64,000 nucleotides of DNA from Ga0077560 sp046330395. Its GTDB lineage: Bacteria > Actinomycetota > Thermoleophilia > Miltoncostaeales > Miltoncostaeaceae. Below are positions 55,919 to 64,000 of this stretch, one piece after another (the stretch's first letter is position 1; every line of letters begins with the position of its first letter). Under the pieces are notes generated by a model. It saw only the letters and a program-made list of their open reading frames with translations, was not told the DNA's origin and made no database searches. Both the position numbers and the translations under genes were made by a program. The stretch lies in contig JAXLSS010000008.1 in the NCBI GenBank assembly GCA_046330395.1, positions 1-64,000 on the forward strand, read 5' to 3'.

Positions 55919-57261
55919 GGCTCCACGTTGTGACGCCGGTACACGCTCATGCTGGGCGGGCCCACCAGCAGGCCGTCCACGCCACCGCGCTCCAGGGCCT
56001 GCCGGTACACCTCCAGGGCGGCCGCGAACGCACGGGCGGTGTGGTCCAGGTCGCGCGCCGTGTGGGCGTTGCTCACCAGCAGCGAGGGGGCCAGCACGCC
56101 GTTGCGGACCAGCTCCTGCAGGAACAGGGTGCGGTAGGCCTGCGAGGGGCGCCCCTGCGGGTCGCGGGTGCCGAACAGCAGGCCCTGGGGGCGGCCGCGC
56201 ACGTCCACGGCGTCGCCCACGCCGGCGGCGTCGATCACCTGCCCCAGGAGGGTCCGCAGCGTCTCACCCGTCTGGGCCAGCCGGTCCACCACGCCCTCGC
56301 GGAGGTAGATGTCCATCACCGCCATGGCGGCGGCCAGGCCCGGCGACTCCGCGCCGTGGGTGGTGGACAACAGGAACACCCGCGGTGCCGTGGTGGCCAG
56401 GCCACCCAGCTCCATGAGGTCGCGGATGCCCAGCAGGGCGCTGATGGCCACGCCGTTGCCCATGGCCTTGCCGAAGGTGGACAGGTCGGGGGCCACCCCG
56501 AACAGCGCCTGCCCGCCGCCCAGATGGAACCGGAACCCGGTGGTCATCTCGTCGAACACCAGCACGGTGCCGCGCTCGCTGCAGCGCTGCCGCAGGCCCT
56601 CCAGGAAGCCCGGCGCGGGGTCCACGTCGGGCCGGCAGGGCTCCAGCATGAGGCACGCCACATCCCCGGGGTGCCGGTCGAACAGCGCATCCACCGAGTC
56701 CAGGTCGTTGAACCGGAACGTGTCGGTGAGGGCCTTGGCCTCGTCGGGGATGCCGGCGTCCACCGGGGTGATCCCCATGGCCCAGTCGTCGTACGAGAAG
56801 AACGGGTGGTCCACGCACAGGCCCACGAAACGGCGCCCGGTGGCGGCCCGCGCCAGCTTGAGGGCGGCGGTGTTGGCCGTGGAGCCGTCCTTGGTGAACT
56901 TCACCATGTCCGCGGCGGGCACCAGCGACAGGAGCGCCTCGGCCGCGTCGCCCTCCAGCAGTGAGGGGCGGTTGAAGTTGGTGCCGTCGCGCAGGGCGCG
57001 CGCGGCCGCCTCCACCACCTCGGCCCGGCCGTGGCCCAGCGTGACGCAGCGCTGCCCCAGGGCGTACCCGATGTACCGGCGCCCGTCGGTATCCCATTCG
57101 TGGCACCCCTCGCCGCGCACGATCAGCGGCGGCGCGGTGTCCGGGTACTGGTCGTCGCCCTTGGCGTAGGTGTGGCTGCCGCCGGGGATGAGGCGATGCG
57201 CGCGGTGCTGCAGCGCCCGGGCCTCGGGGGACGGTTCGTGCGGCGTCGGCTGCGGGCTCAC
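55915..57261 (-). CDS. Class III aminotransferase (glutamate-1-semialdehyde aminomutase-like)
   Basis: 448 residues of PLP fold type I. The N-terminal IPGGSHTYAKGDD resembles the GSA aminomutase group, then MVKFTKDGSTANTAALKLAR, the cofactor Asp D237 in VFDEMTTGFR and the PLP lysine K265 in STFGKAMGNG. Such enzymes in glycan loci transfer amino groups to sugars or other carbonyls; true HemL is less likely given the setting. GTG 57261 has GGAG at five bases. It is followed immediately by the secreted-protein gene and diverges from the GT2 gene. Confidence 0.8.
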   Translation of the reverse strand: MSPQPTPHEPSPEARALQHRAHRLIPGGSHTYAKGDDQYPDTAPPLIVRGEGCHEWDTDGRRYIGYALGQRCVTLGHGRAEVVEAAARALRDGTNFNRPSLLEGDAAEALLSLVPAADMVKFTKDGSTANTAALKLARAATGRRFVGLCVDHPFFSYDDWAMGITPVDAGIPDEAKALTDTFRFNDLDSVDALFDRHPGDVACLMLEPCRPDVDPAPGFLEGLRQRCSERGTVLVFDEMTTGFRFHLGGGQALFGVAPDLSTFGKAMGNGVAISALLGIRDLMELGGLATTAPRVFLLSTTHGAESPGLAAAMAVMDIYLREGVVDRLAQTGETLRTLLGQVIDAAGVGDAVDVRGRPQGLLFGTRDPQGRPSQAYRTLFLQELVRNGVLAPSLLVSNAHTARDLDHTARAFAAALEVYRQALERGGVDGLLVGPPSMSVYRRHNVEP

Positions 57262-57283
57262 GGGTTCTCCGGGGTTGTTGCGT

Positions 57284-57289
57284 TACATT
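57284..57289 (+). promoter_or_regulatory. Leaderless-type -10 for the GT2 gene
   Basis: TACATT, then eight bases, then GTG 57298. Confidence 0.5.
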
Positions 57290-57297
57290 CTCGTGCG

Positions 57298-58323
57298 GTG
57301 ACCGAGACCCACGCGCCACCGTCGGTTTGCGTGATCACCCCCGTGTACAACGGGGGAGGGCTCATCGCGGACTGCATCCGCTCGGTGCAGGCCCAGGATC
57401 GCGGCGACTGGGTGCACCTGGTGGTGGACAATGCCAGCACCGACGACACGGTGCGCATCGTCGCGGACGCCGCCGCCGACGACCCGCGCGTGCGCCTGGT
57501 GCGGTTCGACCAGCACCTGGAGATGCTGGGCTCCTGGAACCGGGCCACGGCACAGGCTCCCGGGGAGATCCCCTGGGTGAAACACCTGGGGGCCGACGAC
57601 CGCATGGTGCCGCAGTGCCTCACCGCGATGCTGGCGGCCGCCGCCCACCCGGACACGGTGATGGTGGCGGCGCGCTGGCGTGAGGGCAGCGTGGTGGCGC
57701 CCTCCCGGGCCGTCCCGCCGCCGCACCGCATGCCGGGCCGGGAGGCCATGCGCCGGTACCTGCTGGGGGGTCCGGACACGTTCGGCACGCCGTCGGCGTG
57801 CATGTTCCGGCGCGAGGCCATCGTGGACGGCGCCCACCTGTACCCGCAGGAGCCCTGGCCGCCCGGGCATCCCCACGGCGCGCCCGGCCCGGCCACCGAC
57901 AAGATCGGCTGCGCCACGGTGCTGGAGCGCGGCGAGTTCGTGTTCGTGCCGCAGGTGCTCACGTACGACGTGGTGCGCGCGGGGGCCCAGAGCGGCTTCG
58001 CCATGCGGATGCGGATCCAGGTGCCCGGCGACCTCGACGCGCTGCTCATCGTGGGCCCGCGCTTCCTCACCCGGTCAGAGTTCGCGCGTCGCGTGCGGGT
58101 GATGACCTCGCGCTACAGCCAGAGCCTCATCAAGGCCACCGCCCTGGGCCGGCCGGTGCGCGAGCCGGAGTTCGCCACCCTGCACCACTACGTCCTGCGC
58201 CACCTGGACGGGGCGCTGGCCCAGGCGGGCCTCACGCGGACGCGAGGGCTGCTGGCGCCGCATCGGGCGGTGTATGCGGCGGCCCACCGGCGCGCGCAGC
58301 GGCGGCCTGACGCCGCGCGCTGA
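57298..58323 (+). CDS. Glycosyltransferase family 2
   Basis: 341 residues from GTG 57298. The GT-A signatures are VCVITPVYNGGGLIADCIRS-type opening (two adjoining blocks), HLVVDNASTDDTV near 40, WNRATAQAPGEIPWVKHLGADD near 80-105 with GADD as the DxD-like metal site, and a later MFRREAIVDG near 165. The C-terminal 80 residues are basic and helical. It adds a sugar at the inner membrane face; donor unknown. Its 3' end overlaps the convergent polymerase gene by 92 bases. The start is chosen from the promoter and from where family similarity begins. Confidence 0.8.
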   Translation: MTETHAPPSVCVITPVYNGGGLIADCIRSVQAQDRGDWVHLVVDNASTDDTVRIVADAAADDPRVRLVRFDQHLEMLGSWNRATAQAPGEIPWVKHLGADDRMVPQCLTAMLAAAAHPDTVMVAARWREGSVVAPSRAVPPPHRMPGREAMRRYLLGGPDTFGTPSACMFRREAIVDGAHLYPQEPWPPGHPHGAPGPATDKIGCATVLERGEFVFVPQVLTYDVVRAGAQSGFAMRMRIQVPGDLDALLIVGPRFLTRSEFARRVRVMTSRYSQSLIKATALGRPVREPEFATLHHYVLRHLDGALAQAGLTRTRGLLAPHRAVYAAAHRRAQRRPDAAR

Positions 58324-59719
58324 GCGGGCTCATCCACGGCACCGCCCCGGCGGTGATTCCGGCCCACAGGAACACCAGCAGGTTCGGCAGCATCTGGGCA
58401 AGCGGGGCGAACATCGACACGATGGCCCACGCGGCCACGATGGCCAGGTGCGCGGCCTGCCAGTCCTCCATGATGGGCCCGAGGCGGCGGGTCATGGGGC
58501 CCACCAGGGCCACGGTGACGGCCACCAGCCAGATGCCGGCGCCCGCCAGGCCCATTTCGGCGGCGTACAGCAGCGGCACGTTGTGCACCACCAGGCCCTC
58601 ACCCTGCATGGGGTAGGTGTCGGCCTGGCGGAAGTAGGCGCGACCGTCCAGCGGGAAGCGGCCCCAGCCCAGCCCGAACAGGGGCTTGTCGTCGATCACC
58701 CGCGTGGCCGCCACCACCAGGTTCTGCCGGTCCCACACGGGCGACTGGTCGTTGGCGCGCTGCTGGGCCGAGCCCGCGAAGCCGGGCAGCAGCAGCAGGG
58801 CCATGGCCACGACGGCCACCAGCCCGGCCGCGGCGGGCAGCAGGTAGCGGCGGTGCCGGCGGGAGTAGCCCAGGGCGAGGCCACCGGCCACCACGCCGGC
58901 GATCCATGCCGAACGGGTGAGGGTGAGGGCGATGCCGAGGGTGCACAGCCCGCCCGCGGCGATGCAGGCCCACCTCCAGCGACGGCCCAGGTGCAGCGCT
59001 CCGTACCAGCAGGCGATGCCGCACATCACCATGACCACGCCGTTGGCCGAGGCCTCCAGGAACGGGCCGCGCGCACGGTCGGCGTGCAGGCCCACGCTGG
59101 GGTCGAGGATGAAACGGGGGAACACCAGGACGTGGGGGCCGACCCGCTCGAACACGGCGGTGGCCCCCAGGTAGGCCCCCATGATCACCAGGGTCTTCAC
59201 CAGGGCCATGCGGTCGCGCGTGCCACGGAACGCGTACGGGGCCACCGCGAACGCCAGGAACGGCACCAGCCCGAAGTGGTCCAGCAGGGCGTACAGCCCC
59301 ACGGTGGTGGTGAGCGTGTGCGCCACCAGCGCCGAGCCGATGGCCGTCACCGCGGCCACGGCCAAGCCCAGGTGCACCGGGCGGGTGGCCAGGGTCACCC
59401 GGGGGTCGCGGGCGGCGGCCAGCATGGTGGCCAGCACCCCGGCCAGCACGATCAGCCGGTCCAGGCCGATGGGCGAGCCCAGCAACGACCAGTTGCCCGA
59501 CAGCATGGCCGAGGCGGTGCCGATGCACATGATGTGGGCGGGGGTCAGGCGGCTGCCCAGCACGGCCACCGACAGGGCCGCGATGCCGGCCAGCAGCAGC
59601 ACACCGGTGCGCAGGGGCAGCGCGGTGAGCACCAGCGTCACCAGCAGACCGCTCAGGGCGGCCACGCCGCCCCACAGCAGGGAGACTCCGGGTAGCCGGA
59701 GACTAGGACGTGCGGGCAT
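58232..59719 (-). CDS. O-antigen ligase/polymerase-like membrane protein
   Basis: 495 residues with about 12 hydrophobic helices. In the middle is a RARGPFLEASANGVVMVM block, then ALTLTRSAWIAGVVAGG. Near 350 is the extracytoplasmic Wzy_C signature FGLGWGRFP followed by VVHNVPLLYAAEMGLAG. The family polymerises repeat units or ligates them to a carrier. It overlaps the Wzz-like gene by 17 bases (upstream in the same operon), which supports a polymerase and length-regulator pair, and it overlaps the convergent GT2 gene. Confidence 0.8.
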   Translation of the reverse strand: MPARPSLRLPGVSLLWGGVAALSGLLVTLVLTALPLRTGVLLLAGIAALSVAVLGSRLTPAHIMCIGTASAMLSGNWSLLGSPIGLDRLIVLAGVLATMLAAARDPRVTLATRPVHLGLAVAAVTAIGSALVAHTLTTTVGLYALLDHFGLVPFLAFAVAPYAFRGTRDRMALVKTLVIMGAYLGATAVFERVGPHVLVFPRFILDPSVGLHADRARGPFLEASANGVVMVMCGIACWYGALHLGRRWRWACIAAGGLCTLGIALTLTRSAWIAGVVAGGLALGYSRRHRRYLLPAAAGLVAVVAMALLLLPGFAGSAQQRANDQSPVWDRQNLVVAATRVIDDKPLFGLGWGRFPLDGRAYFRQADTYPMQGEGLVVHNVPLLYAAEMGLAGAGIWLVAVTVALVGPMTRRLGPIMEDWQAAHLAIVAAWAIVSMFAPLAQMLPNLLVFLWAGITAGAVPWMSPLSARRQAAAARAGGPPHTPPDAAPAALASA

Positions 59720-60719
59720 GCTGCGGCTGGTAGCTCGAGACCGGCTCGCGCAGCCACATCACCAGCACCAGGCCCACCAGGAGGCCCAGGGCGGTGAGGA
59801 TCAGCACCCACCGCTGCAGCGCGGAGGCCCGGTCCGAGCTGGCGCGGGCGGCGGGGTTGAGGGTCTGGATCACGCGGGTGGAGGTCTGACCGGCCAGGCT
59901 CTCCTGGTACAGCGCCTGGTTGGCGGCCACGCGCAGTTGGGCGCCGGCCAGCCGGGCCCGGGCGTTGGAGACCCGCTGCAACGTGATGGGGTTGCGGTGC
60001 TTGGCGGCCACGCGCAGCGCGGCGCGCACGGCCGCGGCATCGTCTGCGCGGTCACGCACCGCCAGCTGGTACAGGCCGATGAACTTCACGGAGGTGGTGG
60101 TGTCGCCGTTGATGCGCGCCACGTACTCCTTCAGCGCCGAACCCGCGGCGTTGGCCGTGGCGATGGCGTCGGCCGACGACCCCGCGCTGGCCTCGATGCG
60201 GAACAGGGGGCTGCCCGGGATGGGGGAGGCGCTGAGGCGCCCGCGCACGGTGTCCTGACTCACGTTGAGGACATCCGCCGTGTCCTTGATCACCGCGTCG
60301 GCGGTGGTGAGGCGCGCGTACGTCACGGCCAGCGACTGCACGGCGGCGGCCATGGCCGGCAGGGCCTGGGTCTGCACGTCGATACGCGCCACGGCCAGCC
60401 GCGCCTCGGCGGTGTAGGTGGGCGTGCGCAGCAACCCGTACGCCAGGCCCAGCAGCAGGCCCACCAGGGTGGGCAACACGAGCAGGAGGGGCCGGTCGAT
60501 GACGGCGTCGGTGAGGGCGCGCCGCGCGGAGGGCTGCTGAGCGGCCACGCGCACCAGATCGCCGGGATCGTCGGCCGGGATGTCGGCCGGCATGGGCTGC
60601 GCGGTGATGGGGGTCGTGTGCATCCGGGGTGTGATCGGCGTTGACAGAGCACCCTTGAGGCGCTCGGCAAGCCGTCCCAATTCGCGCGTCAGCGCGCTCA
60701 GGTTGGGGGGCGAGGGCAT
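59703..60719 (-). CDS. Wzz-type chain-length determinant
   Basis: 338 residues. The first helix is near 78-97 (PLLLVLPTLVGLLLGLAYGL), the second near 302-322 (WVLILTALGLLVGLVLVMWL), and the loop between them opens with the Wzz-typical TPTYTAEARLAV and continues as long helices (ALKEYVARIN, NARARLAGAQLRVA). There is a proline-rich cytoplasmic N-terminus of about 70 residues and no kinase domain, unlike the two Wzz-like proteins in the first cluster. It would set polymer length with the downstream Wzy. The start fits a leaderless -10 six bases upstream. Confidence 0.75.
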   Translation of the reverse strand: MPSPPNLSALTRELGRLAERLKGALSTPITPRMHTTPITAQPMPADIPADDPGDLVRVAAQQPSARRALTDAVIDRPLLLVLPTLVGLLLGLAYGLLRTPTYTAEARLAVARIDVQTQALPAMAAAVQSLAVTYARLTTADAVIKDTADVLNVSQDTVRGRLSASPIPGSPLFRIEASAGSSADAIATANAAGSALKEYVARINGDTTTSVKFIGLYQLAVRDRADDAAAVRAALRVAAKHRNPITLQRVSNARARLAGAQLRVAANQALYQESLAGQTSTRVIQTLNPAARASSDRASALQRWVLILTALGLLVGLVLVMWLREPVSSYQPQHARTS

Positions 60720-60725
60720 CGGCGC

Positions 60726-60731
60726 ATGCTA
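60726..60731 (-). promoter_or_regulatory. Leaderless-type -10 for the Wzz gene
   Basis: TAGCAT on the minus strand, then six bases, then ATG 60719. Confidence 0.5.
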
Positions 60732-60816
60732 TTGGTCATCTATGCCCACCTTCCAGCCGACAGGATGTGGGCCGCATCCGCATCTCCCAACCCCCGAACC
60801 CCCCCGCGAGGCCCCG

Positions 60817-61587
60817 ATGTCCCACCCCGCACGGCTCACCCTGATGGGCATGGCCATCGACCCCATCACCCAGGCCGAGGCCGTGGGCCGCATCGTGGGC
60901 GCCATCAGGCAGGGGCACGGCGGCGTGGTGGTGACCCCCAACCTGGACCACCTGCGCCTGTTCACCGCCGACCCCGGGGTGCGCGACCTGTACGCCACGG
61001 CCGATCTGGTGCTGGCCGACGGCATGCCCCTGGTGTGGGCCAGCCGCATCGCCGGGGACCCGTTGCCCGAGCGGGTGGCCGGGTCGGACCTCATCTGGAG
61101 CCTCAGCCAGGCGTGCGCCGCGGCCGACCTCAGCGTGTTCATGCTGGGCGGCAACCCCGGCGCCGCGGAGGAGGCGGGGAGGGTGCTCACCGAGCGGTTC
61201 CCCGGGCTGCGCGTGGCCGGCACCCTGTGCCCGCCCATGGGTTTCGACGCCGACCCGGCGCAGATGGATGCGGTGCGCGCCGCCCTGCGCGAGGCGGCCC
61301 CCGACGTGGTGTACGTGGGCGTGAGCTTCCCGCGGTCGGCGCGGGTGTCGGAAGCCCTGCGGGCCGATCTTCCTGCGGCGTGGTTCCTGGGACTGGGGGT
61401 GAGCCTCAGCTTCGTCTCCGGCGAGGTGGCCCGGGCCCCCGAGTGGGTGCAGCGCACGGGCCTGGAGTGGGTGTTCCGCATCATCCAGGAGCCGCGGCGG
61501 CTGCTGGCCCGCTACCTGGTGCGCGGCCTCCCGTTCGCCGCGCGGCTGGGCGCCTCGGCGGCACTGCAGCGCTTGCGTACGCGCTGA
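60817..61587 (+). CDS. WecG/TagA/CpsF-family glycosyltransferase
   Basis: 256 residues in the GT26 family. Diagnostic blocks are ITQAEAVGRIVGAI, VVTPNLDHLRL near 38, LADGMPLVWASRIAG near 66, DLIWSLSQACA, FMLGGNPGAAEEA near 108, DVVYVGVSFPRS near 168 and EWVFRIIQEPRRLLARYL near 221. The family adds N-acetyl-mannosaminyl-type sugars to lipid-linked intermediates, as in teichoic-acid linkage units and enterobacterial antigens. ATG 60817 is where family similarity begins; the open frame extends upstream. It is divergent from the Wzz gene. Confidence 0.88.
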   Translation: MSHPARLTLMGMAIDPITQAEAVGRIVGAIRQGHGGVVVTPNLDHLRLFTADPGVRDLYATADLVLADGMPLVWASRIAGDPLPERVAGSDLIWSLSQACAAADLSVFMLGGNPGAAEEAGRVLTERFPGLRVAGTLCPPMGFDADPAQMDAVRAALREAAPDVVYVGVSFPRSARVSEALRADLPAAWFLGLGVSLSFVSGEVARAPEWVQRTGLEWVFRIIQEPRRLLARYLVRGLPFAARLGASAALQRLRTR

Positions 61588-61635
61588 CGCCTGCGGCCCC
61601 GAGGTTGTGCCCTCCGCTCCCGCTGGCGCACACGC

Positions 61636-61675
61636 GCCTTTCATATGGCAGGGAGGCGGGTCCCATGTGAAAGGC
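61636..61675. repeat. Imperfect inverted repeat, 13-bp arms
   Basis: GCCTTTCATATGG (61636-61648) faces CCATGTGAAAGGC (61663-61675); 12 of 13 positions pair. It lies 48 bases after the WecG-type stop codon. It may be a terminator stem or a protein-binding site. Confidence 0.5.
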
Positions 61676-61710
61676 AGCGATCAACATGGGCGGGAAAAAC
61701 AGATGGAAAA

Positions 61711-61738
61711 GCACTTGCTTTGGCGCCTACGGCGCCAA
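61711..61738. terminator. Bidirectional terminator-like hairpins
   Basis: Two adjoining palindromes: AAAGCA/TGCTTT with a two-base loop, and TTGGCGCC-TAC-GGCGCCAA (61720-61738). The second overlaps the stop codon of the minus-strand gene. On the minus strand the hairpins are followed by TTTTCC and then CTGTTTTTCCC. Confidence 0.55.
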
Positions 61739-63193
61739 GGCCTGAATGTGGTCCCACGGGAACTGGCGCATCACCACGCCCATGTCCTGACCCGCCAGGG
61801 CGGCCGTGAATGGGTTCGATCCGGTGGACACCGGATCCTCACCGTAGAAGGACACCGACCCCGAGGTGTCGCGCACCACCAGGCCGTAGCGCTGCACCGC
61901 CAGGGCCACCATCCGGGCCAGGGGCGGAAGGTTGAGGGCGGCCACGTCCACCGCGGGGTCCAGCCGGAAGCGCTGCCCCATCAGCGGGTCCGTGGCGTCG
62001 GTGGTCCAGCCGTCGGTGCGGGTGGCGGGGGACAGGAAGCTGCCCGTGCGGATGTACGGCAGGCCGATCACCAGGGCGTGGTCGATGCTGCCGCGCGCCA
62101 GGTCCTGGGAGGTCACCAGGCCGGCGGCGGCCGGGATACCGCTGGCGGTGGCGCCGAACGGGGCGGGGATGGAGCCGGTGAAGGTGGACACGCCGGTGAT
62201 GCGGGCCCCGTGGGGTGATTGGGGCACGCCGCCGGCGCGGCTGAAGTTCCAGAACTCCCACATGGTGTCGGAGGAGGGCTGCCACACCACCAGGTGGTGG
62301 TCGCCACCGGAGGGCCCCGCGGCCACGGCCGTGGTGGGGAGCGGGACGGTGCCCCAGCGCCACTGGCCCGCCAGGTTCATGTCGCCGTCATCGTTGTCCA
62401 CCACGGTCACGCGGGGCACGTTGGGCCCCACCACGTACACCGGAACGCTCCAGGTGGTGGTGTTCATCCAGGTGCCCGTGCGGGCGGCCTGACCGGCCAG
62501 GTTTGCCGACAGGGCCGCGGTGTCGGAGGCCAGGGGCAGCCCCTCCACCCGGCTGTTCCACACGCTGCCGGCCGCGAACAGCCGCGCCGGCCGGGTCACC
62601 GCTGGGGTGGTCGTGGTGCCGCCACCACCGGTGGCGGGCGGGGTGGTGGACGGGGGACGCGGCGTGGTGGTGCCACCGCCGCCCGAGGGGGTCGTTCCGC
62701 CCGGGGTCGCAGGAGTGGTGCCGGGCGTCGTTCCGGTGGGCGCCGCGGTGGGGGTCACGCGGGCGCCGGTGGTGGAGGCCGCCCCCAGCACGAACACGCG
62801 GGATTCGGCCCGCAGCCGCACCGGCACCACCGCGCGGTGACCGGGCCAGGTGATGGTGATGCGCTGTGCCGACCGGGCCACGGCGATGCGCAGCGGGTTC
62901 GCGCCGGGCACCACCCGCACCGCCGGGCGGCCCTGGCGCACCACCCGCACCGCACCTCCGGGCCGGGACAGCACCCGGGCCCCGCTGGCCGGCAGGGCCA
63001 CCAGCACCCCGCAGCCGGGCCGGCGTGCGGGGATGCGCACGGTCAGCCCACCGCCGGGCGCGGGCGCCACCGCGTGCACCACGGCGCCGGCACCCGGCGC
63101 CCCGGCGGGGCAGGCGGGTGCCGCGGACGCGGCGGCGGGCGGCGTGATGAGCACGGCCAGAATGGCCGCGCCGCGACGGCGCAGGATGGGCAC
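61727..63193 (-). CDS. Secreted protein of unknown family, copy 2, with extra N-terminal domain
   Basis: 488 residues from GTG 63193. A signal peptide occupies 1-25 (AAILAVLITPPAAASA). A beta-rich domain follows (about 26-125), then a Gly/Thr/Pro linker (about 130-190). The C-terminal 300 residues are homologous to the protein at 54938-55918: FAAGSVWNSRVEG, NDDGDMN, WQPSSDTMWEFW, HGARITGVST, FGATASGIPAAAGLVT, RGSIDHALVIGLP, SPATRTDG, GQRFRLDPAVDV, LVVRDTSGSVSFYGEDP and QFPWDHIQAL. The family is unknown to me. Linkage to glycan genes in both copies suggests a cell-wall or polysaccharide role. The start fits a leaderless -10 seven bases upstream. Confidence 0.6.
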   Translation of the reverse strand: MPILRRRGAAILAVLITPPAAASAAPACPAGAPGAGAVVHAVAPAPGGGLTVRIPARRPGCGVLVALPASGARVLSRPGGAVRVVRQGRPAVRVVPGANPLRIAVARSAQRITITWPGHRAVVPVRLRAESRVFVLGAASTTGARVTPTAAPTGTTPGTTPATPGGTTPSGGGGTTTPRPPSTTPPATGGGGTTTTPAVTRPARLFAAGSVWNSRVEGLPLASDTAALSANLAGQAARTGTWMNTTTWSVPVYVVGPNVPRVTVVDNDDGDMNLAGQWRWGTVPLPTTAVAAGPSGGDHHLVVWQPSSDTMWEFWNFSRAGGVPQSPHGARITGVSTFTGSIPAPFGATASGIPAAAGLVTSQDLARGSIDHALVIGLPYIRTGSFLSPATRTDGWTTDATDPLMGQRFRLDPAVDVAALNLPPLARMVALAVQRYGLVVRDTSGSVSFYGEDPVSTGSNPFTAALAGQDMGVVMRQFPWDHIQALAP

Positions 63194-63200
63194 GAAGTGA

Positions 63201-63206
63201 AGCTTA
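63201..63206 (-). promoter_or_regulatory. Leaderless-type -10 for the secreted protein
   Basis: TAAGCT on the minus strand, then seven bases, then GTG 63193. Confidence 0.45.
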
Positions 63207-63243
63207 TGACAGGATCGGGCGCGGCGTCGATCGCGCCGGGCGA

Positions 63244-64000
63244 CTACGCCGTGGCGCGCCCCGCGGTGAGCCGCCCGCGCAACCGGTGCGCCACGGCGCC
63301 CAGCGGCGACGGCGCCCGCGTGCCCTCGTACCACGGCCGGACGGCGGGGACCAGCTGGCGCAGGGTCTGGTCGTACAGCCTGTGGCGCAGGCGCTCGGGC
63401 ACCCCCGGGACGGCCTCCAGCAGGCGGAACGCCACCCGCACGCGCAGCGGCACGCCCGAGGTGCGGGCCGCACGGTGCCGGTCGGCGAACACCTCCGGGT
63501 TGGCCCGGCGCAGCTGGTTCATCAGCTCGGCGTGGCGGTCGGTGTCGCGCCGCAGCCCGCGCACCTCGGTGTGCTGGCGGTACTCCAGATGCACCCGGCC
63601 GATGTGGGCGCCGCGCCACCCTGCGGCGGCCAGGCGAAGCCACACGTCCCAGTCCTCATAGCCGCCCAGCCGCCAGCCGCCCACGTCGCGCAGCGCCCGC
63701 GTGCGGTACAGGGCGGTCACGGGGATGCGGTTGACGTACGTCACCAGCCAGGCGTCCAGCTCAGGCCAGTTGGGGAAGACGCCCTCGTAGGCCCCGAAGG
63801 CACGGGTGTCGCCCCACGCCGCGGCGGCCTCGGGATGGGCGTCCAGGGCGGCCACCAGCAGGGGGAGGGCGCCGTCGGCCAGGCGGTCGTCGGCATCCAG
63901 CGCGAACACGAACGGGGAATCGGCCACCGCCAGCCCGGCGTTGCGGGCCGCGGCGGGACCCGCGTTGTCCTGGCGCACCACGGTGGTTCCCGCCTCGCGC
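63244..64000 (-). CDS. Glycosyltransferase family 2, 5' end outside window
   Basis: The frame is open to the window edge, so the N-terminal nucleotide-binding strand is missing. Present are RQDNAGPAAARNAGLAVAD, FVFALDADDRLADGA with the metal-binding DADD, YRTRALRDVGGWR and YEDWDVWLRLAAAGW with the acceptor-site ED. The C-terminal 90 residues are basic and helical. This is a typical inverting GT2 enzyme, probably acting in the same glycan locus. It ends 50 bases before the secreted-protein gene and could share its upstream promoter, though the latter has its own -10. Confidence 0.85.
   Translation of the reverse strand, partial: REAGTTVVRQDNAGPAAARNAGLAVADSPFVFALDADDRLADGALPLLVAALDAHPEAAAAWGDTRAFGAYEGVFPNWPELDAWLVTYVNRIPVTALYRTRALRDVGGWRLGGYEDWDVWLRLAAAGWRGAHIGRVHLEYRQHTEVRGLRRDTDRHAELMNQLRRANPEVFADRHRAARTSGVPLRVRVAFRLLEAVPGVPERLRHRLYDQTLRQLVPAVRPWYEGTRAPSPLGAVAHRLRGRLTAGRATA

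Overview
The window looks like chromosomal DNA of a high-GC actinobacterium, probably a deep-branching one of Thermoleophilia type. That placement is inference, not a database result. It rests on the GC-rich third codon positions of the housekeeping genes, the actinobacterial order tlyA-nadK-recN ... pyrG-NUDIX (the order known from Mycobacterium), a two-subunit glycyl-tRNA synthetase, pyruvate phosphate dikinase, and frequent leaderless-type promoters (TANNNT 6-8 nt before the start codon).

Layout. (1) 0-5.8 kb: two sugar-transfer-associated ATP-grasp genes of high GC alternate with a lower-GC methyltransferase and a secreted glycoside hydrolase that carries an in-frame stop. (2) 5.9-10.8 kb: plsC-like acyltransferase, a VOC protein, tlyA, nadK and recN. 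All have reading-frame breaks; most repairs need one or two bases, often in G/C runs. (3) 10.8-25.7 kb: an exopolysaccharide cluster of lower GC with mostly intact genes: two Wzz-like proteins with degenerate kinase-type tails, a GH26 glycanase, a flippase, a methyltransferase, a polymerase/ligase, four glycosyltransferases and a DegT-type aminotransferase. It sits between recN and pyrG. (4) 25.9-38.6 kb: pyrG, an M20 peptidase, a metallophosphoesterase, a NUDIX hydrolase, a polyprenyl-phosphate sugar phosphotransferase, a secreted Thr/Pro-rich protein, a broken O-antigen-ligase-like gene, a UvrD-type helicase, DUF3891 and DUF429 proteins and a small membrane protein. (5) 38.6-44.1 kb: a VapBC-like pair, a PDZ/TPR exported protein, a deoA-mutM-P1 peptidase operon and a glutaredoxin. 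(6) 44.2-46.4 kb: a second badly frame-broken patch with S1-like motifs and recO. (7) 46.5-55 kb: glyQ-glyS-ppdK, then tandem PAS/MCP-like paralogues. (8) 54.9-64 kb: a second envelope-polysaccharide locus with a class III aminotransferase, two GT2 enzymes, a Wzy, a Wzz, a WecG/TagA-type transferase and two paralogous secreted proteins of unknown family.

How the parts fit. The sugar phosphotransferase at 30.4 kb can start lipid-linked glycan synthesis. The GT4/GT2 enzymes extend it, the aminotransferase and methyltransferases decorate it, the flippase exports it, Wzy and Wzz proteins polymerise and set length, and the secreted hydrolases may trim it. The rest is housekeeping: lipid, NAD, CTP, tRNA charging and DNA repair.

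Two cautions. Frame breaks are concentrated in patches (5.9-9.9, 30-35 and 44.2-46.5 kb) and hit genes that are normally essential or conserved, so sequencing error is more likely than gene decay. No rRNA, tRNA, CRISPR array or insertion sequence was recognised.
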